From Strigops habroptila (taxonomy: Eukaryota > Chordata > Aves > Psittaciformes > Psittacidae), in contig NC_044296.2 in assembly GCF_004027225.2 (NCBI RefSeq), positions 4,074,796 through 4,138,795 on the forward strand: a stretch of DNA of 64,000 bases. The letters run 5' to 3'. Shown here in pieces: positions 1 to 13,300 of this stretch. Numbering within the stretch: the stretch's first letter is position 1; each line of letters opens with the position of its first letter. A program made the translations under genes and the position numbers. The notes beneath the pieces are model-generated. The model did not search any database and was not told where the DNA came from. It saw only the letters and a list, made by a program, of their open reading frames with translations.

Positions 1-480
1 AATGGCACTAACCAAGGGAAAAAAATAGGTGTGTTTTTTTCCCTCTTTTTTCCTGTTTTCCCAGTAGTTCACCTGAAGCCTGGGGTGTGTGTGGTGGGGA
101 GCATGATTCAAACTACCTATGATGAGGCTTTTCATTTAGTCCTGAGCTCTGTTGAAGCACGTCTGGGCTTCTGCCTTACCTGGGTTGTCTCCAGCAGGGA
201 TCAGAGAAGTCATTCCTTGATGTCTATATGCATCGCTGTGAGACAGGGCATTTATTGTGTCACCTTGAATCTCTGCTGTTGCTTTGGAAAGGCTTTTCTC
301 TCGGCTGTGTAAGCGCTACTTGTCGACTGCACCCTCTTCTTCAGGCTGGTGTAGTGCGAGCTCCCCCTCCTGTCCCAAGCCCCTGTAGTAGACACGGGCT
401 GGGACAGCGACATGGAGATAGGTGGATGAGGGCCCGTGGATGGAGTGGGACAGAGTGGTCCCAGTCCTGGCACTAGTTAG
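1..480. other. Upstream flank of CPAMD8, nothing recognised
   Basis: Moderate-GC sequence with only short open frames that show no domain or repeat I recognise. It grades into the CpG-rich block that starts near 480. In human the next gene on this side is HAUS8, but no HAUS8 coding sequence is visible here. Confidence 0.5.
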
Positions 481-1300
481 GGGCTGGAGAGTGGCTCTTT
501 GGCAGTGCTCGGCGGGGTGCCTGGGAGCGCAGAGGCTGTTAGCGGGAGCAGACCCCGCAGGGCTGCTGCGCCCCGCTCCGAGCCGGTGGGACCTTGAGGA
601 AGTGAAGCTCCCGCATCGGTGTGAGGAGGAGGAAAGAGGGGAGCCCGGGCAGGTGTTCTCCCCGGGCCGGCTGGCGGGGCTGCGGGGAGGATGGTAAAGG
701 TGCGGAGCGGCGGCTGGAGGCGGAGGGGTGCGGGGCCCGGCCCCCTCCGCCGGTGCACGCTGTCAGGAGCAGGCGGGGAGCCGCAGACAAAGAGCCGGGG
801 CCGGAGCCGAGCGGGCACCGGGGCCAGGAGGAGGCGGCCCGGGGGCGGGGACGGGGCGGGGGCCAGAGGCACCGGGGAGCCGAGCCCGGGAGCGGGGCGG
901 CGGGGGAGCTCGGGCTGCGCTCGCCGGGAACAAAAGGCTCCTCCTGCCCGCGGAGAGCGCCGGGGCTCGGAGCACCATGCCCCGCCGGGAGCCCGGCTGC
1001 GCCTGGCGGGTGCTCCTGACGCTGTGCAGCCTGAGCGCAGCGCAGCCCCGGGAGCGGCAGTAAGTACCGGGAGGAGCGGCGGGAGCCCCGCCAGCCGCGG
1101 CAGCACCAAGGAGGGTGGCGGGGAGAGGGTGTTGTGAGTGAACCCCTTTGCTCGACGAGGGCTGCGCCGGCCGCTTAACAAAGCCTGGAGGGGCTGGGGT
1201 CGGGCGGGCGAGCTGCGGCGGGTCCCGAGCCCGGCAGCACGTTTGGACTCGCCGGTGCAAAAGTGCATAGCACGGGGGAAGCGGGAAGGGGAAAAAAAAA
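480..1300 (+). promoter_or_regulatory. CPAMD8: CpG-rich promoter and first-exon region of CPAMD8
   Basis: The block is strongly GC- and CpG-rich compared with the roughly 40-45% GC around it. It holds clustered GC-box sequences (GGGGCGGGG types at about 841-863 and 894-905) just upstream of the CPAMD8 start codon at 977. No convincing TATA box is seen, which fits a dispersed CpG-island promoter. The transcription start cannot be placed from sequence. The richness in G and C depletes stop codons, so long open frames appear on both strands here (up to 299 codons on the minus strand); I regard these as artefacts. Confidence 0.7.
977..1059 (+). CDS. CPAMD8: CPAMD8 exon 1: start codon and signal peptide
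   Basis: Encodes residues 1-28. A basic N-terminus (MPRREPG) precedes a hydrophobic stretch ([13 protein letters not shown]), as in a secretory signal peptide. The donor is GTAAGT at 1060. The exon ends after two bases of a codon that exon 2 completes as Gln. No in-frame ATG lies upstream. Confidence 0.93.
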
Positions 1301-4300
1301 AGGCAGCAAGCCTCCTTAGAAATACCTGCCTGTAGCTGCTCCGGCGAGCGGCTGCAAAGCTTTTATCTGCAAACAATTATTTAAGGAATCCAGGGTGTTG
1401 CGCAGGGGCTGCTGTTGTGCTTGGGATGGGTGAAGGTAACGTTGGTTGCTCCCGAAGAGCATTCTTGTGGGGAAGATCATCCAGGGAGAAACATTGCACT
1501 GCGGGGCAAGTCCTCTGGCTTGTAGAAATTGAATCCGCGCTCGTTCCAGTGTGTTTAGGTTAACTTTGATTAAGGTTTGCTTTGTTCTTTAACCCTAGCT
1601 TATTATAGCCCCTCAGCATCATGAATAGCTGCATTAACAGAGTGCCATGGAGAACTTATTTTCACTTGCTTACTAGAAAATATTTCCAGTCCTGCCAAGT
1701 TTTAGCGTAACCTGACAGAGCTGTTAGTCAAATGTGCTTAAAGGATCTGTCCAGTCACTGTCAAGTTAACTATTTAATTGCCAAGTTAAACATTGAACAT
1801 TCAAACACCATTTAGTAAGTGATTTAAATGACCGTATTAACAGAGTGATACTTCAGAAGGAGTCGCAGCGGTTCAGAACAATGTGAGTACATGTGCTTCA
1901 CATATGGCACCTTAGTGCTGGGCTTGTGTGACAGTTTGAATCTAATCAGCTCATACTGGCTGCAGCTGGTACTCCTTCTCCCTCTGCAACCAGATCAGCT
2001 ATGCCTGTCTTACCAAGAATTTGCAGGCTAAGTAGTAACTCTTTATTGTTGTTTATTATTGTCCTAACGAATTTTCAAACCTGGCAACCATAAGGTTTTA
2101 AATCTGCAAGTACCCCATGCAATTTAACTCAAATGCCACAGGGATCTCAACTTTCTTTGGGGGTAATGGGATCTCCATGGCAATGAGGCCTGCTGAGAGA
2201 GAAACATGGGCTTGGAATTTGGTAAAAGATGACTTGGGGGGCTGTAAAACACCATCATCCTCATCCCAAAGTGATAATTAATCATGAACTAAAGCAACCT
2301 GGCTCATGGAACTGTAGAAAGGCATGGGCTGAGAAACCGGGCTTAAAGAGACACTTGAGGAATTGCCTTGTTTCAAAAGAAATCCTTCTGGGTAGGAAAA
2401 AACCCCAGAAAGGTGTGTCACGAAGAGAATGTAAATGTGTTGCTTCCAGCCCAGCGCATCAAAGAGCTCAGGGGCTGTAATGCTTTTAGTTGACAAGTTC
2501 ATGGCGCAGTGCCATTCAGCACGGAGGAATGGTGCAGATTCCATTCAGAAACACAAGGATTGTAGCATATATAGGAGGTCGTCTGGGGTGGCTTTAAAAC
2601 TGTGTGTGTGTGCTTGCTGAAATAATGCCTTTCTGCCAGGGTTTGTAAACTGGCAGGATGTAATTGTTTGAATAAGAATAGTAGTAAAACTGAGAATTTG
2701 AGCCCAATCTTGTAACTGCAGTTTCTGGGCCGCTTCTATGCGGATTGGAAGATGAGGCACATACGTATGTGAGCCTGATGTTTGGAAAGTGCCGAGTATC
2801 AGCACTGAGAGTCCATTCTTGTTTTGTATATCAACTTGAAGCCATGAAAATTAATTGAGGTAAAATGTGAGAAGTATCTAAACTGCTTCAAAGCAAAGTA
2901 TTATCTACAAAATTCTACTGGAGGTTCAGGTCCCTCCTTACCTTTTCATGACCTTCAGTTTTTCTATGATTAGCTAGTTGTATATTTAGTTTATTTCTAT
3001 ATAATATATAAATTTATTTATAATATGTATGCAATAAAGATCAATATTACTCCTTTATTTAAATACTAAGCATTTGTAAACCACTTAGGCTCTGTTCATT
3101 TCTATGTGCATTCTGTGTTCGTATTATGCCTGTTAGATACTGGCCTAGACTGCTGATCGTTGCAAGCATTGACCCTACAGGGGCAAATCTGTTACAGAAT
3201 ATTCTTTTCCTTTTGCTATACATAAAGTGGCTTATAAATAAAGATCACACTCTTGTTGCTCTTCTTGACCATCCACTTCCAATTCTGCTCCTCAGGGGCT
3301 ATCTGATCGCGGCACCTTCTGTTTTCCGCTCTGGTGTTGAGGAAGCTATAAGTGTAACCATCTTTAACTCTGTCAAGGAGACAACAGTCCAGATTCAGTT
3401 AGTAGTCAAAGGAGAAACTGTGTCGCGAGGCCACGGAACAGTTCTGGGTAAGTTCATGTAATTCTGAGCTTGAGAATTAGTTTCAAAGTTGAGGTGTTGT
3501 GGAAGCAAATCTCTCTTAGAGAATTGCTTTAGGTGATAGCAGAACTGGAAACAAATTACTGTTTGATTCACTGGCTGCTACTAAATGTTCTCAGTTGATT
3601 GTGGTGATGGGGTTTTGATGTATGTGATCTCAAACATCCAAGGCTGATAGTTTTGGAACACTAAGACGCACAGAGACCCTGGATAATTGATATTCAAGAG
3701 TTTCATAATTTATATCTTTCCTTTTGAAACCTGAATGCCTGACACTGAGGAGCTGTATAAAGTATAAGATAAGTTGACTTTAAAGAAAGATACAAAATCT
3801 ACAACATCATCATTCTTTTCTACCCTTCTTTTAAAATGAGTGCTGGAAGTGCAATTTCTGTATCTTCAGGTCTGAGTATTGCTGAATACTGAATGAATTT
3901 GGTGCAAATGAAGTCCAGTAGTGCTGTTCTACCAGTGCTAGTACTGGTGTAAGCTGTAAAGTAGGCAAGACTTGGGCAATCAGGCTCTTTAACCATCATG
4001 TTTTAACCCCTCTATATGTAAAAAGGGGGAGTTACACAAAAGCCATTTCCTTTCTTGGAACAGATTGTCTCTGGTTTTATCCTCCTCTTGTTGTCTTTGA
4101 AATTGGCTGACAATTGCTAAGTAATTCAAAGGGAGTGATGCTGCCACATGTGGACGACATATGCTAAAGAGAAATCTTAGGTATGGTTGTATCCAGCAAT
4201 CAAAATAGATTCTATGAGCGTTTGTTTGGAGAATTATTCAAGTCCCAAAAGAAGTCAGGTCCTTCGACTGCAAATGTAAAATGTTAGTACCTTAGCCTGA

Positions 4301-7300
4301 GAAGAATAACGTGCTCTCTTTCTCTCATTTTAGATAAAGGAACAATTAAACTGAAGGTGAGTGTCAATTATTTTAAGATGGTTTTGGTGAAAACATAAGG
4401 GACTTACCTTCAACCACAGCAGTGGAACAGGGAACAGTTCTATTGTGTTACTGCAGCACAGCAGAGATGCTTTCACTGCTGCATCATGCATGTTATTGGT
4501 CTGTAAGTAAATTAAAGTGTTTGATTTCCAGAATTCTGGAAATCTGGGTGATGGTCTGTCGTGACTGATAGGATCTCCTTTGCCTTGGTGGTGTACCCTG
4601 GAGTTTTCTTTTCCTTTCCTGTAATTACTATATGGCTGTTCTATCCTGCCAGTAGTTAGACTGTGCCTGGGAATTAGGATCTAGAAAGAGTCTGATATTT
4701 CCTCACCCTTTACTGTGCTAATATACAAACTCATAAGTATCTCTTCCTTTCTTTTTGAGAAGGTGTAATATAGACCTGTGTGATAGGAAACATCAGCAGT
4801 TACACCAAATGCTAGAGATTTCTTTATCCAAAGCCTGTAACTCGCTGTTGAATAAAGTCTGCAGTCTCATTGCTGATTTGGTTGGGGTTTTTTTTCACTC
4901 TCAAATTCGGACCTATTACAATATTTATAATATTGTCAGATATTTTACTTCATAATTTTCAATCTAACATAATTTTAAAAGTCGTTTATTTCTCTGAGCA
5001 GCTGGTTGAAAATGTGCCTGTTTGGTTTGGGGGGTTTTTGTATCTGGTTTTGGGGGTTTTTTTGGGGGGGTGGTTTTTTTTCCTCTATCAACAGAGCCGT
5101 GTCTTCTGTAGCACGGTTGATTTCCCCATGTAACACACCTTCTTTAGTAGAAGCTGCACGTGTAGATTAAATCTCACTTTGCTTGAGTGCTAAAGAAAGG
5201 GGAGAAGAGAATTTCCTGCCATGTTTTTAGCATGACTTTCCCTCCTTTGAAGTTTATACATTGTAAAAGTTCTAGTATGTTCTTCATTTTCTTTTTATGA
5301 CTAGCACATAGTTACACTGAAATGCAGCAGGTGGCTGCTCCTTGCTCACTTCAGTGCCAGTTATATTCCTCAGAAAGTTGAGAGGCTTTTCTATGTCTTC
5401 CTCACCTCGTGGTCTGTTTTGTAGGTGCCTTCAGGACTCCGTGGACAGGCACATCTGAAAGTCTGGGGCAACCGGCATCTAGCAGAGGAAGGCTACATTT
5501 TTCACAACTACACCACAGTAACCATCGATAGCAAAGGCTCGTCAGTGTTCATCCAGACTGATAAACCTGTCTATAAACCCAAGCAGAAAGGTAAAGTGAC
5601 CGTGGAGAACCTGCCAGGTGCTAGGACTGCTTACAAGCAAAACCCTTTTCAGGGATAAATTCTAGGATGAGGTACTCTGTCCATTGTCACTTGTGATGAC
5701 TAATACATTTCTTCTTTTCTTTTTCTAGTGTTGATAAACCTCTTTATGGTGAATTCTGACTTGAGACCAGTCAATGACAGGGTAAAGAAAACTCTTTTCT
5801 TTCACACTGTAAAATGTGGTGCAATATTTGGCAATCTGTATTTTATTCTAATCTACATTAATGCAAAAATATAATTGGATTTTTTAAGCTATTTAGCCAT
5901 ATCTTCTGATTTACCATTGAAGTTTATTTCGTTTGGTGACATTATTGTTAAAGGAGAATACGCACTTTTGTAGTGCTAGCAAATATGATGTAACTATGCC
6001 AAAACAGTTAGAAGACTTTTCTCAGAGGCTTCACTCTATTTAGGTAATGCACAGATACACAAAGTATGACTTTTCCAGTTAGATGGGTGAATGAAGTGTA
6101 TGTTTCTCAGCTACTCTTACCAAAGAGGAGATGTTTAAACTTCGTCCCTCTGTGCATCATATCTTGCTTGTGTTGACTCAGCACTTCAGCACAAGAAGCA
6201 GAAAAGTAGCTTTGTTTCATAAAGCCTTTTATTCCTTTTCTTTCTTTCAGATTGAAGCTTATGTGGTGGTGAGTATCTATCTGCCAGTCATGTAGCACGT
6301 ATCCTGTGGAGGCACAAGATTCTTGTAGCCATAAGAGGAACAAGTCATGCATCTGCACCTTTTCAACTCCATTATGTCCATTCCCAACTGTAACCTATGC
6401 AATTATCTCTATCCCTATGTCTTTAACTGATCTTTGTGTCCTGCTTTTTTGTTATCACCAACAAATATACTTGTTTTCTACTTCAGTTTCAACAATTCAT
6501 TCCCATTTTTCAGACTGAGAAGAATTGGCTAGATTCACTGGGGTTTATAAATATAACAGTCCCACTCAATTTCTCCCTTCTTTCCAATGCAGACACACTC
6601 CTATCCTTCATCTGGCTGGGCTGATATAGCAGGGCCAATCTCATCTCTGCACCCAAACATTATGATAGTGGACAATAGAAATTCATGGCAAGGAAAGGGT
6701 GCTCCTGTCTTCTTCCTTAAGAGGTGAATGAGAGGTTCCTTCTGTGTCTAGTCTTTTATTTTTTTTCCCATGTGTTTTCCTTAGCTGTCAGCAAGCAGAA
6801 GAACTCACCCTCTTCTCTTGTTTGCATTTAGTCACAGATATAATGCTGACAAAACCAATGGGATTAACTTCATCTGACTTTGTCATCTAAATACTGCCTT
6901 GTTAGTTATACAGCTCCTTATACGAGCAGAAAGAGTCTTCAGAGGCTGGTTCCTTCCCTGCGAAATAGGTATCTTAAGATAGGTGGAAGATCTGCCACTT
7001 GACAGTGTTTACTGTGTGCATTGGTTATAGAAGCAGGGTCTAAATGAGTACTGAATTTTAGACAGCAAGTATCCCTGGTAAAGTATCTTCAGAGAAGTTT
7101 TTGACAGACATTAGTTACGTGTGAGCTGTTAATGAAGTGTATATATTCTTTGTTGCAAACTGAGTTAAATGTATTGGTGATATTCATTTTCACTGTGATG
7201 TTTCTCATTCCTAAACCACTCTGCAGGATCCTCGGGGGTCTCGTATGATAGAGTGGAGTAATTTGAAGCCATTTTGTTGTGGTAAGTTTCAGATGGTTTT

Positions 7301-10300
7301 TTTTTCTCAGTGTATTGTTATTTGCCTTTGCTCCTGCTGAGTTGTGTTCAGTAGCCTTGACAAGGGCTGATGAGTGACACAGAGTTCACAGAATGTTGTT
7401 TCCCTTTTCAGGTATTGTAAATATGACTTTTCCTCTGTCTGATCAGCCAGTGTTTGGTGAATGGCTCATCTTTGCTGAAATGCAGGGACACACATACAAC
7501 AAATCCTTTGAAGTTCAGAAATATGGTGAGTTGTATCCAAATCAACTTTGTCCGTAATCCAAGTGCATTGGGAAAAACAAAGCATTATGAAATGTTTTTA
7601 CCTGAGATGAAACACCATGACATTTAGAGGGTCATGAGGAAGAATTCTTTAGAGGCTAGGGGTGTAGGGATATAAATACTTGGGTTATAGGGATACAGAT
7701 ACTTCAGGGATATAGACACTTACAACTTAACCAGGCTCTTTATTCCTGTCCTCCATAAAGTCAAAGACTTGAAGTGTCAAATTGCACCATTTATTTTGCT
7801 TTGGAAAACTCTTGAAGATGCTTTCAGTCTGTCAGTGCTCTCCTTCCTTTCCCAGAGCCCTCCTTGGAATTAGAAATTCCTTTTTTCTACTCCCATTTTC
7901 AGTCTCAGAGTTCCTCTGTTTGATGCAAGGTGGGCATTGTTACACCCAGCACACCAGCTAGGACATCTGACCTGGTCACACGAGCCTGTTTACTGCCACT
8001 GACAACTGCTAATATCTCGGATCTATTCCCAGCACATCATGAAGGAGTCATAGCGAGTTGTCCTCTTTACTGTGTATCTAAGAGAAGAAGTTTGGGCTCA
8101 AATCCTGGCTGAAGTAAAAATCCCTCTGACGTAAAAATCTAAGGTGTTTTGCTAAGGGTGTCTTGCTGAGATAGTCTTGGTTTGCTACTTTTGTAGCTTC
8201 AATTCTCTTCTGAGTGCTGTCCTGTCTCATGTTAGCTACACTGCACTCATCCCACCATCATCAGGGATCTTGCCAGTGCTTTTGCTATAATCTGGACAAT
8301 AAGATCTTGAAAAGATTCTGTTGTATTTCTTTTCATTATAGTGTTACCAAAGTTTGAGTTGCTGATTGACCCCCCTCGCTACATTCGTGACCTTTCACTG
8401 TGTGAAAAAGGAACTGTCCATGCCAGGTAGGACAGGGGAGATTCCTTCCTACGAATTATGGTGCAGCCATAGGATGGTGCAGCCATGGAGCTTGGATCTC
8501 ATCTGCTGCAGGCTTTTCAGATGATTTCTCATCATGGTTTTCTAGCTGTGCAGCTCACGTAGTAGCAGCCTTGATAGACTCAGGAATACAGGAAGCAGCA
8601 GGCAGTTATGAATTATCTTCTTTCCATTTCAGATACACGTTTGGAAAACCAGTGACAGGAAAGTTAATTATCAACATGACAATAAATGGTGTAGGGTACT
8701 ACAGGCATGAGGTGGGACACCCTGTCCTCAAGACCACCCAGGTGAGTGAGACCATTGAGGCAGCTGTGATGAAATGGCTGATTTGTACCCTTTGACATGA
8801 ATACCACAGCTCTGATGTTACTGGTGGGAGATCCAAAAATGATAAATGCAATAAATATTTTCATTATGCTGGACCAATTACATATTTTTTATGTGCCTAC
8901 ACTTTAGATTTGGCTTCTAGACCCCTTTTGAAAGTGAATGCAAACTTACATTTCCCTTCCAACCCATTTTGCAGATTGATGGCTCTGCTGTCTTCGATAT
9001 GTGTGTAAAAGACATGATGCCAGCTGATGTTCCAGAGCATTTCCGAGGCACAGTCAACATCTGGGCCACAGTGATCAGCTCTGATGGGAGCAAGCAGGTT
9101 ACATTTGATGACTCAACGCCTGTCCAGAAACAGCTGATTGATATCAAGTACTCCAAAGATACTAGAAAACAGTTCAAACCTGGACTGCCTTACAAAGGAA
9201 AGGTAAGATTAAAAGTAGAGATGCTGACATGTGGCTGATGGAAGGTTATACTGACTTGATCCCAGGATGTTATGCCATGTTCTGGTGTGTTTTCTACCTG
9301 CTGTTTGTGTCATTGACTGGGATTGCCCATAATGTAAAACCTGTTGTTCTATAAATGAAACACTGTGTAGGTAGAAGTTACTTACCCTGATGGAAGTCCA
9401 GCTGACAGAATCACTATCCGAATTAAAGCTGAACTCACACCAAAGGACAACGTTTATACAAGTGAACTGGTATCAAGAAATGGCCTGGTGGAGTTTGAAA
9501 TCCCCTCCATCCCTACAGCTGCCCAATATGTTTGGCTGGAGGTGGGTGAAAGCTCTTTATAGGATTATTGGGCTTTAATGTAACTAATCTTGTCAAACCT
9601 GCACTTTATAAATCAGTGCTACAAACAGAAATCGGTGCCTTTTAGCTTCAACTTCTTGATTTAAATGCAGCAAACACTTGCTTTGTTTCTTGCTGCCAAT
9701 AGAACTGAGGTTGATGACCTTCATGAAAAGATGCTTCTCCAAATACAGCTTAACATAGTAATGAGGGTCCAATATTTGGCATACTGTTGCTATGAAAAGA
9801 TGACAAGAGATAACAGCTGGAAAGTATAAAATGGGAGGTGGGGACACAGTGTAAGAAGAGAGTACAAATCAGGCTTTCTATACATGCATAACATTCAGAT
9901 GTAACTTTTGTTAAGACCAAAGTGACAGCGATTGATGGAAAACCATCTGGGGATCAATATCTGCCAAACTACTTGTCCATCAGTAGCTGGTACTCGCCCA
10001 GCAAGTGTCACATCCAGCTCCAGGCGCCAGATAAACCTTTCCAGGTACGTTGGCATCATACTCCATCATAGCAACAACTGCATTTCTTGGCTTAAAGTAC
10101 TTTGTTCTAGTTAAATTTCTAGCCACTTCTGTTTCTGGGATCCTGGACTGTTGTTTCCAGTACAAAGGTTGAAGTAGCTGCACTTCAGCCACCAAATAAC
10201 TGTTTAATGTGGGCTGCACACAGTGCTAAGCAAAGGACCTTTTGATACTTTGCTCAGCATCTCATTCTCCTTTGTGTTGTGGGGACAGGGGAGAGAGGGT

Positions 10301-13300
10301 GGATGTAGGCACTGAAAAGATTTCCCTATTTCCATGTATGTTCTGTGCTCCTCCAAGTTCACATACAAACTGTTGGGTGAAAATGATGTGCTTTAGTTCA
10401 AGTCAACAAATGTGGGAAGATCGGAAGTGATGTTGGTGAGAGTAGCTTGATTACTAAAGATCCAAATTAGGGCTATGGAGTCTCACTAGAACTTCCAGTT
10501 TAAATCTCAACTGGATCTATTTAGTCTTCCAGTCATGAAACTATGAATGTAGTTATCTTGTCTTCTCTTGTAGGAGCTTCTCTAAAATGCAGTTCTTCCA
10601 TATGAAAGTTGTTGTGATCTCTCCTAAAGGAGAGATCTGATTTAACCATGATTCCTGTTGCATATTGTTTTACTGAGTTGTTTAGGATTTGTTCTGTACC
10701 CAAGAAGATGCTCAGAGGGTCTGCATATTGCTTTGTGGGGCTAAAAAAGTGGGGTTTGGCAATATACACATAGATTCCTGTTATCAGCAGGTCCATAGGT
10801 TGGTTTCAGACTCTTTGTATCCAAATAAGAACATTTCTTTTATCATTGCACTTCATGGAAGTTTAATGGCCAATTAATCTTTTACAAGTTTCCTGAGGTA
10901 TGGAAAGGGGATTATACCCTGCTAATCTGAACACCTTGTTCTTATTATAACCTGATTAGAACTAATTCTTCTGTGGGAAAGCTAGGGGGTGGATGACCAG
11001 CTGATGTGGGAACTGTTTCCCTGCTTTGCCAGCTCTTACTGGGTGTTCCAATTAGCTACATTCATTTTTTTTTTTTTTTAAATGAATTGTTTCATCATTT
11101 GCACTGGGGAATTCTTAATACTTCAAATATTTAATGTCACGAGGCACTTCTTGGACTCTGTGGCATTCTCACTGTATTTAACCCGTTAGCAGCTCCTTGT
11201 ATTCAAGTCCTTGCCATTTTGGTTTGTGCCAGAAGTACATTCTGGAAAGATAACACTGTTAGTGCTGGAAAAAAAAAAGAGATTTTTCAAAAGATTTCGT
11301 TGGGATTTAACTTTGCTATTTAGCCTTAACAGTCCTGGCTGGGCATTGCTATGCTTTAAATGGCAGGAGGATCAGGTGTGGAAGTCCCACTTAATACAGC
11401 ATTAGCTGCTCCTTGTATCCCAGAAGCAAGAAGAAAAGTTGGTGGCTCCACAGAGAGCCAGACATGACCCAGTCCTAAGCCTGTGACTGAGCACTGTTGT
11501 CTGTTCTGTTGGCATTGGCAGTATTTGGGTCATTTTGTGGCCAGGGTATTCAGTACCTAGTGAGTACCTCTGAGTGTAGGCCTTCAGTGCACAAGAAGTG
11601 CAGGAAGTCAGTGCTGCTCTGGAGCCTGTTGCAGGCATCAGAGGAGTTTGCCCAGAAAAAAGAAGCTCTTGTCTTGTTTATTTGTTTGACAGCTCCTTGA
11701 GTGCCAGACTTGCAAATTAATATTCAGACTTGTGTAATTTGAAAGCATTTTCCCTCAGATCTGCTCCCAGGAACTTCATACCATATTGCTTATGTTTGAA
11801 TTAGTACTTGCCATATGAAAGTAATCACCATGTATAATCTCAGTTAAACTGTGGGGGCACATCCCTTCCCACCCCCAAGCCAGCTCTTTCATTTTAGGGC
11901 TGGACTACTGAAGGGGTGTCTAAAATTCAACCAATTCTGACAGCTGCTCTGTGCCAAAAGGCTTAACTTTCAGGATTCCAGAGATTCCTTTATTGTTTCA
12001 TTAATGCATACAACCCCCAGCCCATTCTCCTGTTAGATTTACAGGGAGCGAAGAGCTCAACACAGGCCCCTTTTTATTGTGAAGAAAGTCCATGAAAACA
12101 GTGCTAATGTACTATACTTTTCAGTGCAAACATTCCTTAGGAGAAAGGTCACATCTCTTGTGGACTGAAACCCAAAGAGATTTCTGTGCTTTATAAATAA
12201 AAAGCATACATTTAAGAGACCAGATCTTTTGCTTTTTTGTCTCTGGGTGCAGGTAGGAGAGGAGGCTTGGATTGCAGTGAAGTCCACATGTCCTTGCAAT
12301 TTCACTCTACATTATGAAGTGGCATCGCGAGGCAACATTGTCCTTTCAGGACTGCAGCCCAGCAACATCACCCAGCAGAGGAGCAAAAGAGCCACCTTTC
12401 CCTTTGAGAAGAACATTGATGTCACACGCCTCCCAGGAACAGGTAGCTAGCATCAGAAATGCAAACTCACCCTTTATCTTCAGGGGAAAACAAGCTTTCC
12501 ACAAACCTAAATATCCTCTTGTTTGAATTTGTGCTCCTTAAAGGGCATGGAATAATTTTGTGCAGGAAAAATAGTGGTATTCATTGTACACCTACTCATA
12601 TAGAAAAAAAGATTTATTTCTCCAAGAGGGAATGAAGTGTGGGCTCCTGGTTTGTATAAAGAAGAATAGAAAATACAAATCTGGTGAATTCAGGGAAGGA
12701 TTCAGGAGGATAAAGAATGGTATGCTTGGGAAAGAGGCATGCAACAGCTACCAAAGGAAGAGTCTCTCTATCCTCATAACACCTCTGCACTTCTCTCGGC
12801 AGCGTTCTGCAGCAATAGGGATCCTTTTGATTTATTTTAAATATTTAAATACCTAATTGTATTTTTCCTTGATTTTATACTAGGAAAAACATTGGGTAGT
12901 TGCTCCACCTTCTCCATACTGCTCATTATGCCATGGCTGCTAATTGCCTATCAGCTTTCCCAAAATCAAAAGGGAAAAGATTCTGAGTTCAAGAAGAATG
13001 TGTGCGACAGGAGCACGGGAAGGATGCAAGTCCTGGATGGAGAGTTCTGTGCCTCACAGCGTTTGGATGGGACAGGAAGAAAGTGATTTTGATTACTAAA
13101 ACTGTCCTTTTTCCAATTTATCTTCGTTAGCACCTCCCAGTGTCCCTGCAGCAGAGGCTGAGGTCTGCAGGACATTCCTCCGGTTCTCAGTAGTTCCCAG
13201 CATGGCTCCCTTGGGCCGTCTCCTGGTGTATTACGTCAGGGAGAATGGAGAAGGGGTCACAGACAGCCTGCAGTTCACAGTGAAGTCCTCCTTTGAAAAT

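Noticed and set aside
691-1137. Open frame with an ATG upstream of the CPAMD8 start
   Set aside because: It is in a different frame from the signal peptide and has low-complexity composition. At most it could act as an upstream ORF.
477-1376. 299-codon open frame on the minus strand over the CPAMD8 promoter
   Set aside because: It lies wholly in CpG-rich DNA where stop codons are rare. Its translation is Pro/Arg/Ala-rich low complexity with no domain, and the true exon is on the other strand.
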